Origin: Chlorophyllum brunneum
Taxonomy: Eukaryota > Basidiomycota > Agaricomycetes > Agaricales > Agaricaceae
Length of the DNA stretch: 64,000 nucleotides
NCBI GenBank assembly: GCA_963576785.1
Contig: OY756145.1
Coordinates: 806,001-870,000, forward strand
Reading direction: 5' to 3'
Each line of letters opens with the position of its first letter. The stretch's first letter is position 1. Made by a program: the position numbers and the translations under genes. Shown here in pieces: positions 33,589 through 45,833 of the stretch. The notes below the pieces were generated by a model. That model ran no database searches, was not told where the DNA came from, and saw only the letters and a list, made by a program, of their open reading frames with translations.

Positions 33589-34868
33589 TCACGCGTCCCC
33601 AACGAAAACCCAAGGAGATTGCAGCTTTTGGTCTCGGCCACCGTCATCATTACAATCCACGACCACGGAAATTGCGCGGCGGGGGGATAAAGTCCGGCTC
33701 AAGTCCCCGCTTGCCCTGCCATTGCTAACCTCCATGCTCCTCCCATCAATAGACTCGGTTGCTCCTCCCTCAACATCAGGCAACTTTTTATACATCCACT
33801 CCCTAATCCCAACACACCCACCAAGTTCTCTCCACCTCTCCTTCCACCTCACCCTTCGCTCCTCTGTAAGCTTGGTCAATTCGGACCAGTACCTCTCATG
33901 CTTGTACTCGAAATTCACCTCCCCACCCCACCATTGTTTCATCAATCGTCCAGGTTCGAAAACTTCGTCTCTTAGCAACTCGTTCGGATCGAATTTACAT
34001 TTTGCACGTGTTATGGGGTCGATGAAGGCAAGCACAAATTTGATAAGAATGTTGAGCATGAGTGGGGGGTTGGTGATGGATGCGTAGGCAAGACGTTCGG
34101 GGTAGTGCGTTTGGAGTGTGTTTACGATTGTGCGAGTGAATGAGAGTGGGGGTTGGGAAGACTGAGGGGTGAATGTAATAAGGAAATTAAGGGTCCTGAG
34201 ACATCCGTTTTGTGTAAAGTGAGCTGCTACGAACGAAGAGGGGGATGAGTACGCACTCGACGCCTGGAGGCATGAGATCTATACAGCGTTCAAGCATATA
34301 GACGGCGAATTGAATATGTCTTGTGTCTCCAGTTGTGTTTTGTCGGCTCGGGATTAGGTAGAAAGCGGGACGACCTTGTGTATCATGCCCGAAAAGAAGT
34401 AAATTTCCTCCAATAGCCTATATGATGACACCATAGATCAGTTTATGGCCCTGCAGATTGAAGGTTTGGGACTCACTTCTCTCTCAACAAGACTCGCACC
34501 CACGTGGGTATAAAGTCCAAAGTCTCTACGCCACTTCAACGTAGTCTCGAGCCTCTGGACCGCATCGAGGGCCTTCCATCTGGTACCCCGTAAGAACCTG
34601 GAGAAACGAGGTCAGGGTCAGAACGTACGTTTCAAGAGGGTGAACCGAAGAAGAAAGACCTAAGGATACACTCGTATGACAGCCAAAACTTCTCGTCTTC
34701 ATTTAGTTCTCCATTGGGTATTCCAGGGATCTTATAATCGGCTTTTGCAAAGTGCTGAGAAACCTCTGTGTACGTTTTTCGCTCCCTATCGGTTAGCGGG
34801 GGTAGTGGGTCCTTCTTGTATAGGCCGTCAGGTGGTGGAAATGGGGTATAGACCTTGTCCTTGGTCAT
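33589..34868 (-). CDS. Sec14-like CRAL-TRIO lipid-binding protein
   Basis: Phosphatidylinositol-transfer-protein-like. ATG at 34868 gives MTKDKVYTPFPPPDGLY. The CRAL-TRIO-N helices read LNEDEKFWLSYECILRFLRGTRWKALDAVQRLETTLKWRRDFG. The lipid-binding lobe has VEREAIGGNLLLFGHDTQGRPAFYLIPSRQNT, then LERCIDLMPPGVETLNFLITF, and HYPERLAYASITNPPLMLNILIKFVLAFIDP with the YPERL signature. Phosphoinositide-contacting Lys/Glu pair (as in KCKFDPNE) is present. A long basic and Ser-rich tail follows. Closest in character to the Pdr16/Csr1 group of Sec14 homologues. Introns are few and short. Confidence 0.9.
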
Positions 34869-35280
34869 GATGAGGGTACCCAGACGGATGGTCTGGCACT
34901 ATCGAATTCGTGACTTGGAGTTACAGGTGACCTGCATGCATGTGCATGATGGTAGCCACGACCCTCGAAACGGAACGAAATTCGAAATTCATCGGAAACC
35001 CAAACGTTTATAGGAACTCACATAAATTCTGTTCACCGTGCTCAGAGGGTGCTTTCTTTTCACTTTCCCGTAATCCCCCCGCCAAGTCGCGAAATCGTGT
35101 TGAGGCCATGAAGTGTTCGCTGTCCGAAACAGACATTTGTAGATGGGGTTGTGACACCATGCGTGACAGGCGCGTTAATTCAGTTCCCTTGCATTCATAC
35201 AACAGGAACAGTACCTATGGAAAGCCGGAGCACCTTCAATATATTTATGAGTCCACAACTGATTATTGTGCAAATGTGAC
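34869..35280. other. Transition between gene-rich DNA and transposon island
   Basis: No gene recognised. Base composition becomes sharply AT-rich after about 35,290. Confidence 0.5.
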
Positions 35281-37285
35281 ATAGCACCTCGTAACACTGT
35301 ATAGCACTATGTACCAACATGTACTAGAATATATAGACATACCTTTATGACCCTAATATTGACATTTATCTCCTTGCTGGGGCCTACATAGACTATAATC
35401 TTATTATAACAAGTGTTTGCAAATGAAAGGCCATCCCAATAGGTTTGGAATGCCTGCATGAGCCCCACTTCTTCTCTAGCCTTCAGCAGAATGTGAGCAC
35501 TTGCAAATGCATTATTGAAGCAGTCAAAAAAATAGATTATTGTTGTCATTTGCACTTACTAGTTATATTCCATGTGACTAGCTCTTCAGTCTATTATTTA
35601 TATAATATTCATCATCAAGGCTGCACCCTCTGACTGTTACAGGTTTGGCTACTAAGGGCAATTGAAGAGGATGTGACCTCTAGGGTATAGCCTTAATACC
35701 TATCTCAGCCAAGTAACTGGATAAGCAAGTGTTATCAAACTGTTGTTACTTAACCAAGAAATGGGAATCCTGTTTATCTTGTAGCTCTGAGTGATGAGAG
35801 TGAGTAAAGAATAAGTAGTTAAGCAATCTTCTATTAATTGACAGCAACTGTCAATGGAAACTCTTCTTGGGCAATTAAGAAGACTATTCTTGTAGAAGAT
35901 CAAAGCTTAAGCTTTGACTTCCTAATATAGTTGGCTATTTATACTAACTACTTCTTTTCTATAAATACTATGGAGTATAGATAATGAGACTGAAACATAT
36001 TTCACAATGTGAAACTGATAGATATGAAACATATGATGAAATACTACTAAAGATAGACATAAAACTGATAAAGGTAAAATAACTAAATATAGAGCAAAGT
36101 GAAACTAAAGAAGATAAAATGGATAAGTACTTACTCATCCTTGGAGATCTCAGATGATAATGATAGAGATTCATTAGAATAGCTACAGTCACAAGACATA
36201 CAAGACAAAGTGGTAGATAGCAATGATGATAATGGTGGTAATAGAAGGATTGCATTCATTGGCTGATTGAATTGGATGACAGGGACGATGTCAGTGTAGT
36301 TGGCTCTTCAGAGAGGTAAGACTTGGGTGACTTGACAAAGGCTTGAGTGGATTGCAATAGTAGATGGAGAGTGTCATTGCTGTTACTACTGAGTACAGCA
36401 GATTTATTGTCTGGTGATAAGTCCCTTGGTTGCATCTCTATATAATAGATTCCATTGGCAACTTGTTGGTGAATAAATACTTCAAGCACTAGACTACAAG
36501 TGTATATGTAAGGATAGATGTACTGCATTATTTCTTTGGTAGTAGGTCATGCTTTCCAACTGTTATTTCAGATGCTGTAGAGGTTGTTCTCAATAGTACA
36601 TAAGTAGAGTCCATTGGTATTGCATATATGTAAGTATGGTATGTATTTCCAAGCTAGTCGAAGTAGAGAGTTGATGATAGTATTATTGGATCATGGTGGT
36701 GGGACAAGTGGTATTGCTTCTGAGAACTTGTCATAATCTCTAATATAGGTTCAAGGTTTGGACATAACACTGACTCATATTATACATGTTTTCCAGCATA
36801 GTAACATACAGTGACAGACAGATAATCTGACTTACTAATAGTTTGGTTAGTAGACAGTAGAGTTGCTATGAGTTGAGTAGAGTGAGGTAGAATAATTGAG
36901 TAGATTGTCTAAGGAAACATAAGGAAATACATGCTACTTTATATACTAAGTATCTGGGTAGCAAACCCTAAGACCTATGAGTAATAACTATACATAATGA
37001 GTTAGTAATGACTATGGAGTCCCTTGAAATACTGTAATATCATCAGTGGTATTCAGTAGCATAATTGGAGCAATAGTAATCAGTCAGCTCATGAAATACA
37101 TAAGTAAGAGGTGCATAATATAAGTCAGAGAGTATAGCCTCAATGACAAATATTAGATGAATAATATACTGAAGAGCTAGTCATATATAATATAGCTTAG
37201 AAAGTGCAAATGACAACACTCCTTCTAGTTCAAAGTATGATATGAATCAAGCACCAAACTAGATAGGTAAATAATTGTGATATTG
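35281..37285. other. AT-rich decayed repeat DNA
   Basis: AT-rich sequence with only short frames on the minus strand. It lies downstream (in element sense) of the Copia RNase H and probably includes the 3' end of that element. Palindromes are present at 35,837-35,855 and 35,900-35,917. No LTR pair was identified. Confidence 0.45.
35900..35917. repeat. 18-bp perfect palindrome
   Basis: TCAAAGCTTAAGCTTTGA is self-complementary over all 18 bases. An 8-bp arm hairpin, ATTGACAG-CAA-CTGTCAAT, lies 45 bp to its left at 35,837-35,855. Confidence 0.75.
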
Positions 37286-38418
37286 TTAGAATTTAACAGT
37301 ATTCAGACTTTTCATACAGATGTCAGCAAAGTTCTTTTTAAACTTAACATAAAATAATTTGATACTACCTATCTCAATGAGTTCATGGATAAAATGCCAG
37401 TGAATTGTGACATGTTTGAATTGATGTTCAATGATTGGATTAGAAGTCCAGAAAGTCAAACCCAAATTGTCATACATAAGATGTAGAGCGGGTTGTTCAA
37501 AACCAATCTCACCTAGTAGCTGATGGATCTAAATCAGTTGACAAGATGTCTTGCACATGGTGATATACTCAGCTTCTGTGGTAGACAGTGCTGTGGTAGC
37601 TTGTTGGCAACTTAACCAAGAGACTGGTCTATCAGTAAACAAAACTAAGTTACTGGAAGTAGATTTGTATGTAGCAAGACATCCTATGAAATCAGAATCA
37701 GAGAAGTCCTGAATAGACTTTTTAGATTGCCCATTAAAGACTAGGTAATAGTATTTCATACTCAAAAGATAGTGGCACAAGTATAAACTGTACTTGTAAT
37801 ACTTCTCTAATGGACTAGCCATTTGCTGACTAAGTTTCACAACAGCATAAGTAATATTAAATTGTGAGCCAATCATGAGATACATCAGGGATCCAACAAG
37901 TTGTTGGTACTTCTAGTAGAACTCAGGGTCAATGGTACTCTTGTAAGGCAGGAAGGCATATTCTGCTAGAAGAGGCATTTGAGTTGGCCTTGCAGTGATA
38001 CCAAATTTAGCAAGAACCTTATCAAGATATGAAATCTGATTAATATAGATCTACTTGTTCTTCTAGTCCTGTAAGATAGTTATGCTGAGAAACTTGGTAG
38101 TTTCTCCAAGGTCATAATATTTCCATTGTTCCATGAAGTTTTTCTTCATTTGGTAATAGAAAGGGTACTTCTTGCCCATAAAGACAATATTGTTGATATA
38201 GATGAGGGCAATTATGATTTGGACAGTAATTGTAGTATATTTCAGCATTGGATAGACATTGCTTGAAATTTATAGCAAGTAGTGATTTCATCATCATATG
38301 TCACCAAGCCAAGCTAACTTGCTTAAGGCTATATAATACTTTTTATAACCTTCATACTTTATTATGTCCAAGTATGAATCTTTTCAGTTGCTCTATAAAG
38401 ATTTCTTCATCTAGGTTG
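37286..38418 (-). mobile_element. Ty1/Copia retrotransposon remnant, RT 3' half and RNase H
   Basis: Minus-strand fragments in Copia order. From right to left: the RT piece starting NLDEEIFIEQ at 38,418, then LIYINNIVFMGK (position of the Y-x-DD box, altered to YINN). Next comes the RT-RH connection YLMIGSQFNITYAVVKLSQQMASP, then RNase H with SWLSCQQATTALSTTEAEYI. The tail is SNPIIEHQFKHVTIHWHFIHELIE and FADICMKSL. Many stops and frame changes; AT-rich. It continues on the other side of the Gypsy insertion at 45,834. Certainly inactive. Confidence 0.88.
38415..38418. repeat. Target-site duplication GTTG, left copy
   Basis: GTTG directly before the left LTR matches GTTG directly after the right LTR (45,834-45,837). 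Collapsing one copy restores an uninterrupted Copia RT reading (YGN then LDEEI). Confidence 0.85.
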
Positions 38419-39127
38419 TGAAGAAACATTGTCTTGTTATGTTTGCGAGCACGTCAGCGTCCGTCTGACATTGGGGCTTCGATCCAAGGGGAGTAGAGGT
38501 GAAAGGGAATGTGTCTAGGAACACACAAAGGTAAAGGAAAGGGTAGTTTGTCGAAGCGAGACGTTTACGAGCCTCTGGGAGGCAGAGAAGAGAGATAGGA
38601 ATAACCAGATACTTTTTCACTGATTTTTGTAGACAAAGTACATTCGTATTTATACGAAAATCCAAACCTATGCTACGGAAACCTCGTACATAGTTTGTAT
38701 GCACTGTAGAAATAATTTGAATAGAAAAGTAGAGTCCGAAACAGTCCGAATTAGGGATTATGGAGATATTATATGGATTGAATGAAAGGGTACATAAGGG
38801 ATTGAAAATTTTCATACTTTTAGTAACAACCGTTCCTATGTGTTCAGGGATTTGAATGAAATTGTTTTATCGAGAGGGTATTGGCCGGCGCGGCGAATGG
38901 AGAGCGATGTCGGGGTGGAGAGTGAGGCAGTTAGGCCCGAAGGCCTTTGCCCTTTTTGAGTCTGTGAGAATTGATGCCCATCTTGCTGGCATTCAAAATG
39001 TATCAGCCGTTGAGTCTTTGGCCTATTTTCCTTCATTGGATGAGCGGAATGTTGTGTACAAATAGGACTAGTGGGAGGAGGGGGACGGATAGCCGTTTGA
39101 AGGCCTAGCCGTCGTCTGATCTCCACA
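38419..39127 (-). repeat. Gypsy LTR, 3' LTR in element sense (709 bp)
   Basis: Begins TGAAGA and ends CTCCACA on the plus strand, so has TG..CA ends. It matches 45,125-45,833 over its full 709 bp with 14 differences by eye, all transitions. Frames of about 130 codons on the minus strand and 69 on the plus strand occur in both copies and are not genes. Confidence 0.92.
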
Positions 39128-39159
39128 TCTCCGGGGTACTTTTCGTACTGACTTCCCAG

Positions 39160-42100
39160 TCAGTCAGATAGCTGATTCTTGAGGGGCTCTTCTATGGAGG
39201 GGACATCGTTGTAAGGGAGAGGGACGTTGATAGGGTCGTGGGTGATCTTGTCAAGTTGCTCTGATGAGAGATCAGTTATTTTTGTGACTGGAATTGATCG
39301 CAGGTCATGTGGATGGTATGGAACAATTTGGAAGGCTGCGAAACGTAGCCTTGACATGCTGCCATCGAGCTCTGTGAGGATATACGATCCTCCCTTTGTT
39401 TTCTTCATAACTACCATGGGGCCAAAGTAACGGGGTTTGGTCTTACTGCCAAGGTCTCCATCAATATGCGAGTTTCGGACCAAGACTCTAGGATCAAAAT
39501 TGTAGTTTTGAATTGTACATCCATGTTGCTCTTCAAACTGCCTGATTGACTGATATCGTGCTTTAATCAGCCGCTGCTTTATTTGCGCAAGGTCAGATGG
39601 CCATTTTTGGAGCTGGATGGCTCGATACGCTATGAGATCGGCTGAGGGGATTGGTTTGGAGAGGGGAGGAGCAAGATATGTTGCTTCCACGAGGTCAAAG
39701 GGGAGAAGAGGCTCCAATCCATGAGCTATGTAATATGGTGAGTACCCCGTAGATTTTTGGATTGATATTCGCTCAGCCCAGAACACTGATGGAGTGACCG
39801 CAGTCTACCTTTTCTCATCGCCATCTGCCGCCTTCACCAGAGCCTCTCTAACATCAAAATGTCGATGTTCGACCGGACTGTTGGCTTGTGAATTGTAGGG
39901 GGATATCCGTATGTGGTTTATCTTGTATTTTTGCGAAAGGTACTCAACCGCTTGTATGAATGCAGGCCCATTGTCGGTCACAATTTCTTCAACAGCGCCC
40001 CACCTACACAGAATTTCTTCGAACACAAATGAGCCGAGTGTGCATGCGTTCTCGTTGCAAAGCATCCGCCATTCTGGATATGAGGATAGAGAGCATCGAG
40101 CATGGATGATATATCGGAAACCGTTAGACTTCGGCATAAACATCGTGTCGATGTAGACTTTGCGAAATAGGGATAGAGGGATAGGAACGGTAGGTGGTAT
40201 GAAAATTCGCTTGGTAGAACGTGCCTGACATTCGTGACATGTTTTGATAAACCAACGGACGTCTTCATCTAGATAAGGCCACCAGAACCATTTGAGGAGG
40301 CAAATTCGGGTTGTGAAGATACCTTTGTGGCCAAGTTCATCATGTGCTTGCTTCAGTAGGCTGTACCGCTTTTCTTCCTCCCTAATCACCAACTTATGTT
40401 TTGCTTTAGTGTCCTTTTTCCATAATCGACCTTCTCGTATGAAGAAATCTGCTGCCTGTCGTACTAATCGTTTGAAGGCCTCTTTCTTTATTCCTGGCAT
40501 ATGCTTGGGCTCTCGGAGGAAATTTTCGATTGAGGAGAGTTCGAAATCGCGTGCGCAGGCTTTTCCTGACCGGGGAATTTGGGGATGACATGACTGGGGA
40601 TCGCTAGTATCTATGTTTGATAGGACCTCGATGGTGGGATAAAGAGTCTCATGGGCTTGGTGTGGTCTGGGAAGTAGTCTTGATGTGTTGAGAACCTCTG
40701 TTCCGAACGTGTTTAATGATTCCAGCCACGAGGGTAGTCCTTGGTTGTCTTGAGCGTATGGGTTTAGTCTGGAACTTGCTTCAATTGTGAAGGCATTGGC
40801 TTTGTCAATCCACACCTCGTAGTCATCCTCTCCCACTGGATCCTCTATTGCTTAGGGATGTCGCGATAGACCATCTGGGCTATGTGTATGACCTGGAACA
40901 TGGCGTAATTGGAAGTCGAAGAGCAGGATGGCTGAAATCCATCAGTTGATTGTTGCATTAGGTTGGATATCTGGATTATTAACCATTCCGCGAATATACT
41001 TTGCATCTACTTCAACGGTCAGGTTCTTCACACCTACTATCCAAATCCTGCAGTCCTTCAAGGCTCGAAACAATCCAAAGAGCTCTAATTTTGCCTGTGA
41101 GTATCGTCCTTCCCTTTCAGACAAGGTTAACGATCCGAATCTTGAGGGATATCGCCGGTTGTCTGCTCCGATCTGTGAGATTATGTATCCCACTGCAATC
41201 ATTGATGTATCTACAGCCAGGATCACCTCCCTTCCACTGGCGTAGTCGATTCCTCGGATTGCTGGTGAGTCTTTCGCAAGTTTCTTCAACTTTTCCATAG
41301 CTAACTCTTGCTCTTCTTCAAAGACAAACTCTGCTCCTTTTCGCGTAAGGTTCACAAGTGGACGCGCAATTGTAGCGTAATTTTTGATGAAGATTCGGAT
41401 AGTTCCCATTGTTCCAAGGAATCCACGAACTTTGGTAAGGTTTTGGCAGGGTGGCCAGTCAACGATCTTCTGAATTCGAGACTTATCTGGCAGTCGCCCT
41501 TCATAGGTACATTGGTGACCAACAATGAGTGCAGATGGAATGCAAAGGTGAGATTTTGCTGCCAAAAATGTTCCTCCAGCATGCTTGATTTGCTGAACAA
41601 CTCGGTTCACGTTTTGCAGATGCTCCCATACGAAACGTCGGATTTCTGGATTCTCCGGAATACTTTCGAACTGACCACTGTCTAATTCATAGCACATGGG
41701 TGGTCCTTTAACAGGGACATCATCGACAAATGGAACTGCTACATGTGGGATTTCATCTTGTAGGAGGAAGGTAAGGTCGCCGTGTTGAATCTGCATTGAG
41801 TTTGTATAACCCATTAGTATAGATGTGAGGCGAAACGTTCCGAGGGATGTCTGGAATGTTGTCAGGTTACGGGACTCCAGAGCTAGGGCGCGTTGATCAT
41901 GTCTAACAAAGAGATCAAACACTCCGTAGCATCCTCGACCACCAAATGACTCTGCATAATGTTCGACTATTGGGGGCACTCCCGCATCTTTTATTGCTAC
42001 TGCATTAAGGGGCTGGAGATCGTGGACGAGACGGAGAGATTTCCCATCCTTCTTTAGTACGCAAAACCAACGAGAACAATATAAAGAGCTTGATAGTTTG

Positions 42101-42740
42101 TAGACTCCTGCTGTGATCTTGTCCTTGATGATCTGAACTACACGATTGAAGATTCCTGGGGGAATGGGTATGTTTTGTAGGCTCCATGGAATGTGCTCAA
42201 TCGTAGGGATTACGACTGGGTCAAAATAATCTGAAGAGAATTTTCCTTTCTCTTCTTCACACCATACGAAACCGGTCTCTTGAGCTTTGATAAGGTAATG
42301 TACCAGTTTTTCTTCTTCTATTGTCAGGAAGTTATTCTCATTCACCTTCATAGCTTCCTTTTGTTCAGCTGTATAACGAATTCCAGGTACGAAGTTGGGA
42401 GGGTTGGTTGGTAGGATTGGGAGGTTTTCAAGAGGATCAGCTGGGATCCGACAAACAATTCGGAACTTTTCTGGTAGGGTGGTGGCTACAAGCTTGATGC
42501 GACTGGCAACTTTCTTATAGGCAAGTGTTTCGAGGGTTTGGAGAGTTTTCTCCAGGGCTGATAGTGATATTTTGTATATTTCCTTAGGTTTTGATATGGT
42601 GTTGAAGTGAGATGAGGTGAACGCAAGTGGTGAAATCATAAAGCAGTTGAGTGGGATTATTGACAAGGTAGGTTTCTTTAACAATTTGCGAGCTTGTAGT
42701 TGACGTGTATCTCCTCGACACATAGCCGAATTATCGATTT
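39160..42740 (-). pseudogene. Gypsy pol: RT, RNase H, integrase with three nonsense codons
   Basis: A single frame of more than 1,180 codons, broken only by stops at 40,942-40,944, 40,852-40,854 and 39,805-39,807. RT shows LRLVHDLQPLNAV, YGVFDLFVRHDQRAL, TSILMGYTNS and the catalytic box AVPFVDDVP. RNase H shows ILAVDTSMIAVGYIISQ and AKLELFGLFRALKD. Integrase has the HHCC zinc site (HDELGH and CHEC), and the DDE core as IDTMFM, TDNGPAF and SPVEHRH. A GPY-like C-terminal module (KPRYFGPMVVMKK, GSYILTELDG) follows. Aligning blocks suggests Arg, Gln and Trp at the three stop positions, all one transition away. Confidence 0.9.
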
Positions 42741-45011
42741 TTAAAAACCCGAGTAAGATGGTGAGGTATGGATTCGAGGCTTGGTTGGGACTGTAACAAT
42801 TTGGCCATTATTGGGGTCTACGAGTGTGATATATGATCCTCCATTCGAAAGATGGCGTGTATTGGCTTGGGTAAGTGTCAAGAATGGCCATCCCAGCAGC
42901 ATTTCGTACAATGCGTTTTCAACCACTTGAACTTGAAGATACAACATACAGTCACCAATGGTTACTCGAAGATTGGGTAGGAATCCCATTGTCGATTCGT
43001 GAGAGGAGTTGGCTGATTCTATAACCATAACTTTGTCTGACCTCATAGATATCTCTAACTTCTCCCAAACGTCGTGTCGCATACTAATGATCTGGAAACC
43101 CTCATCCAGGATGGCATCCACCTTTGTTTTTCCCTCTATATCTAACTCGATGGTGCGCAGATCTTCCACATCATTTGCGACTACAAGTGTCACTGATTCT
43201 CTTGTTTCTGGAGAATGGACAAGTGCTGACACTGTCTCTTCTGCTTCTTCGAGTGAGGAGACGGCCGTCATGGTGGTAGGTACCCTTTTTGTGGTTACCT
43301 GCTCCTTGATATATCGTCGAACTTCGGGTGAGACGGCTAGAAGTTGTCGGTGCGTTACTGTCACTGTGCTATCCATTGCTTTGTCTAACACTTCTTGTAT
43401 GACAGCAGAATCTTCAACTGGTGTTGTGTACCGAAATTGTGGTATATTCAAGGGGTTGGTGGCTGATTGATTGGGAATGTTTGGAAAAGGGATAGGAGTC
43501 AATGTTTGGCCTTTGTTTCCTGATCGAGTGCTGAGACTTGGACTAGGCTTGCCCTTAGCAACATTTCCGACACATTTTCGAAGGTCCTCTGCTCGTTTAA
43601 GAGACGAAACTGCTACCGTATCAAGAAGCCGAAGTTCCTCAAGGTCTTCAACTGACATCTCGTTTGCGATAATGTCTAATGGTTCTGAAGATATGGTCCA
43701 TGTATACTGCTAGGCTTGGACTGCTGGGGCTGCTTCGACAATGTTGGTTGCGATGGTGGGTACGTTTCGAGCCTTGTAATAATTGTCAATTTTCTCTCTA
43801 ATATCCTTTCCAGGAGAAACTCGAGCCATGATAACTGTTCCATCAGGTAGTGCAACACGACGATCAGTTGTACAGATGCACAACCCTTTTCGGATATATT
43901 CTTCGACTAGGGCACATCTATGGTGGAAGTGATGAGGGTCGGAGCAGAATGCGCAATTGGTGTTCCGAGGTCGGTTGGTAGGTGGTTATGTAGGTATTCC
44001 TTGTGACTGATTTCTGAGTTTTCTAGCCAACTTGTTCAGGAATGCATCAGAGACAAAGAATTGCTCAAAGGATGACATATCGAATGTTTCGCAGGGAGCT
44101 GGCGGCAATACTGGTTGAGGAGAAGGTAGTTGGAATACTGGATATTGGGATTGGTGCTGGATTGGGGGATGTACCGAACATCCTGGAAAACCAGCTGGCT
44201 CATTTGAAGCAGAGACTGTATCGAGCAGAAACAGCACAGCCTCGACTACATCCGATATTTCCCAAGGCTGACGAGGTGGGAAGTCTGGTAATTTGAGGCG
44301 AAGTCTGGCAGTAAGTCGTTCTCGGAAGTGGGGGTCAAATCCACTCAGGAAAATCATATCTCGCTCCCTCTGTGAGATCTCGTTTCATTGTGACAGCCAT
44401 CCACTAATTGTCAGGAACTTTCTATAGTATTCACCAAATTGATACCTCGAACCCATTGGTGTCATGGCCTGATGGTTGGCAAGGGCCTCAAGATCATAGA
44501 ACGTATACTTGTGATCTTCATCGGCACCAGGGTAGATAGTGGTAACTTCTTGTGTAAATCGATCCCAATCATTTCCTGCTGCTGATGGGAGTTCTTTCCA
44601 GGTATTATGTTCATTCCAGCCAAGGTATCCAAGGGTATACTCGATCATTTCTTGATCATTAAGCTGACAACTCCTTCCAAGACGTTCTACTTCTGCGAAA
44701 AATTGTTCTAGTGAAAGGGGATGTCCATCAAATTTTGGAGCATTTCATTCATAGGGACTAGGCATGAATCGAGGATTGGGAGGAGCTTGGACGTAGATAG
44801 GAGGTGGTGGTAGTGGCAGAACTAGTAGATTGGGAGGTCGGACACCTTAGGGTGTACGCCAACTTGCTGGAACAAAATGTGGACGGGTGGGTGTCTGCAA
44901 GCCGACATTGGTATCATCTCCAGACATGCCAAAGGCTCGATATTGATGCTGGCCTAATGGTCCACCCTGAGGCAAAGGTAAGAGAGGAACATCATCTCCA
45001 CTCGATGACAT
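42741..45011 (-). pseudogene. Gypsy gag-protease polyprotein with five nonsense codons
   Basis: One continuous frame of 756 codons from ATG 45,011 to TAA 42,741. Stops interrupt it at 44,847-44,849, 44,745-44,747, 44,385-44,387, 43,986-43,988 and 43,710-43,712. Gag shows FGEYYRKFLTISGWLSQ and ERDMIFLSGFDPHFRERL, typical of the retrotransposon gag core. A zinc knuckle C-x2-C-x4-H-x4-C (CAFCSDPHHFHHRC) lies near 43,935. The protease part has VDAILDEGFQIISM, where canonical elements have D-T/S-G, and LLGWPFL near the end. Every stop can arise from a sense codon by one C-to-T or G-to-A change. Confidence 0.85.
42744..42750 (-). other. Candidate -1 frameshift site GGGTTTT between PR and pol
   Basis: On the minus strand the end of the gag-PR frame reads TCG GGT TTT TAA. 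G-GGT-TTT fits the X-XXY-YYZ slippery heptamer. A one-base backward slip places ribosomes in exactly the pol frame. The zero-frame stop follows at once. A downstream RNA structure was not evaluated. Confidence 0.6.
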
Positions 45012-45124
45012 GTTGATAAGTGATATGTTTAGGGTCGATGGGTTTTGGAGGTGTACTTTGGGCTAGGGTAAAGGGAAAGTGTTGGAATGTATGGGTCAAG
45101 AGGCCCCTTGCGGTGGGCTCCAGA

Positions 45125-45833
45125 TGAAGAGACGTTGTCTTGTTATGTTTGCGAGTACATCAGCGTCCGTCTGACATTGGGGCTTCGATCCAAGGGGAGT
45201 AGAGGTGAAAGGGAATGTGTCTAGGAACACACAAAGGTAAAGGAAAGGGTAGTTTGTCGAAGCGAGACGTTTACGAGCCTCTGGGAGGCAGAGAAGAGAG
45301 ATAGGAATAACCAGATACTTTTTCACTGATTTTTGTAGACAAAGTACATTCGTATTTATACGAAAATCCAAACCTATGCTACGGAAACCTTGTACATAGT
45401 TTGTATGCACTGTAGAAATAATTTGAATAGAAAAGTAGAGTCCGAAACAGTCCGAATTAGGGATTATGGAGATATTATATGGATTGAATGAAAGGGTACA
45501 TAAGGGATTGAAAATTTTCATACTTTTAGTAACAACCGTTCCTATGTGTTCAGGGATTTGAATAAAATTGTTTTATCGAGAGGGTACTGGCCGGCGCGGC
45601 GAATGGAGAGCGATGTCGGGGTGGAGAGTGAGGCAGTTAGGCCCGAAGGCCTTTGCCCTTTTTGAGTCTGTGAGAATTGATGCCCATCTTGCTGGCATTC
45701 AAAATGTATCAGCCGTTGAGTCCTCGGCCTATTTTCCTTCATCGGACGAGCGGAATGTTGTGTACAAATAGGGCTAGTGGGAGGAGGGGGACGGATAGCC
45801 GTTTGAAGGCCTAGCCGTCATCCGATCTCCACA
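45125..45833 (-). repeat. Gypsy LTR, 5' LTR in element sense (709 bp)
   Basis: Partner of 38,419-39,127, same length and ends. Followed by GTTG at 45,834-45,837. Near-identity dates the insertion as young compared with the Copia host. Confidence 0.92.

Larger units (their letters stand above)
39128..45124 (-). mobile_element. Ty3/Gypsy internal region: gag-PR-RT-RH-INT
   Basis: Order on the minus strand is gag, protease, reverse transcriptase, RNase H, integrase, which defines Gypsy rather than Copia. A primer-binding-site candidate (TGGAGCCCACCG, 45,111-45,122) lies two bases inside the 5' LTR. No chromodomain is seen after integrase. The gag-PR frame runs from 45,011 to 42,741 and the pol frame from just upstream of 42,723 to 39,160, with no indel detected but eight in-frame stops, so the copy is not autonomous as it stands. 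Confidence 0.92.

Noticed and set aside
38411..38815. 134-codon minus frame repeated at 45,096-45,521
   Set aside because: Lies inside both LTRs; duplicated because the LTRs are duplicated, with no protein family resemblance.
42744..42750. Reading the gag-PR/pol offset as an ordinary disabling frameshift
   Set aside because: Not excluded, but the absence of other indels and the exact slippery heptamer make programmed shifting the better reading.
44042..44296. 84-codon plus frame, and similar plus frames within 39-45 kb
   Set aside because: Antisense to the Gypsy gag and pol frames.
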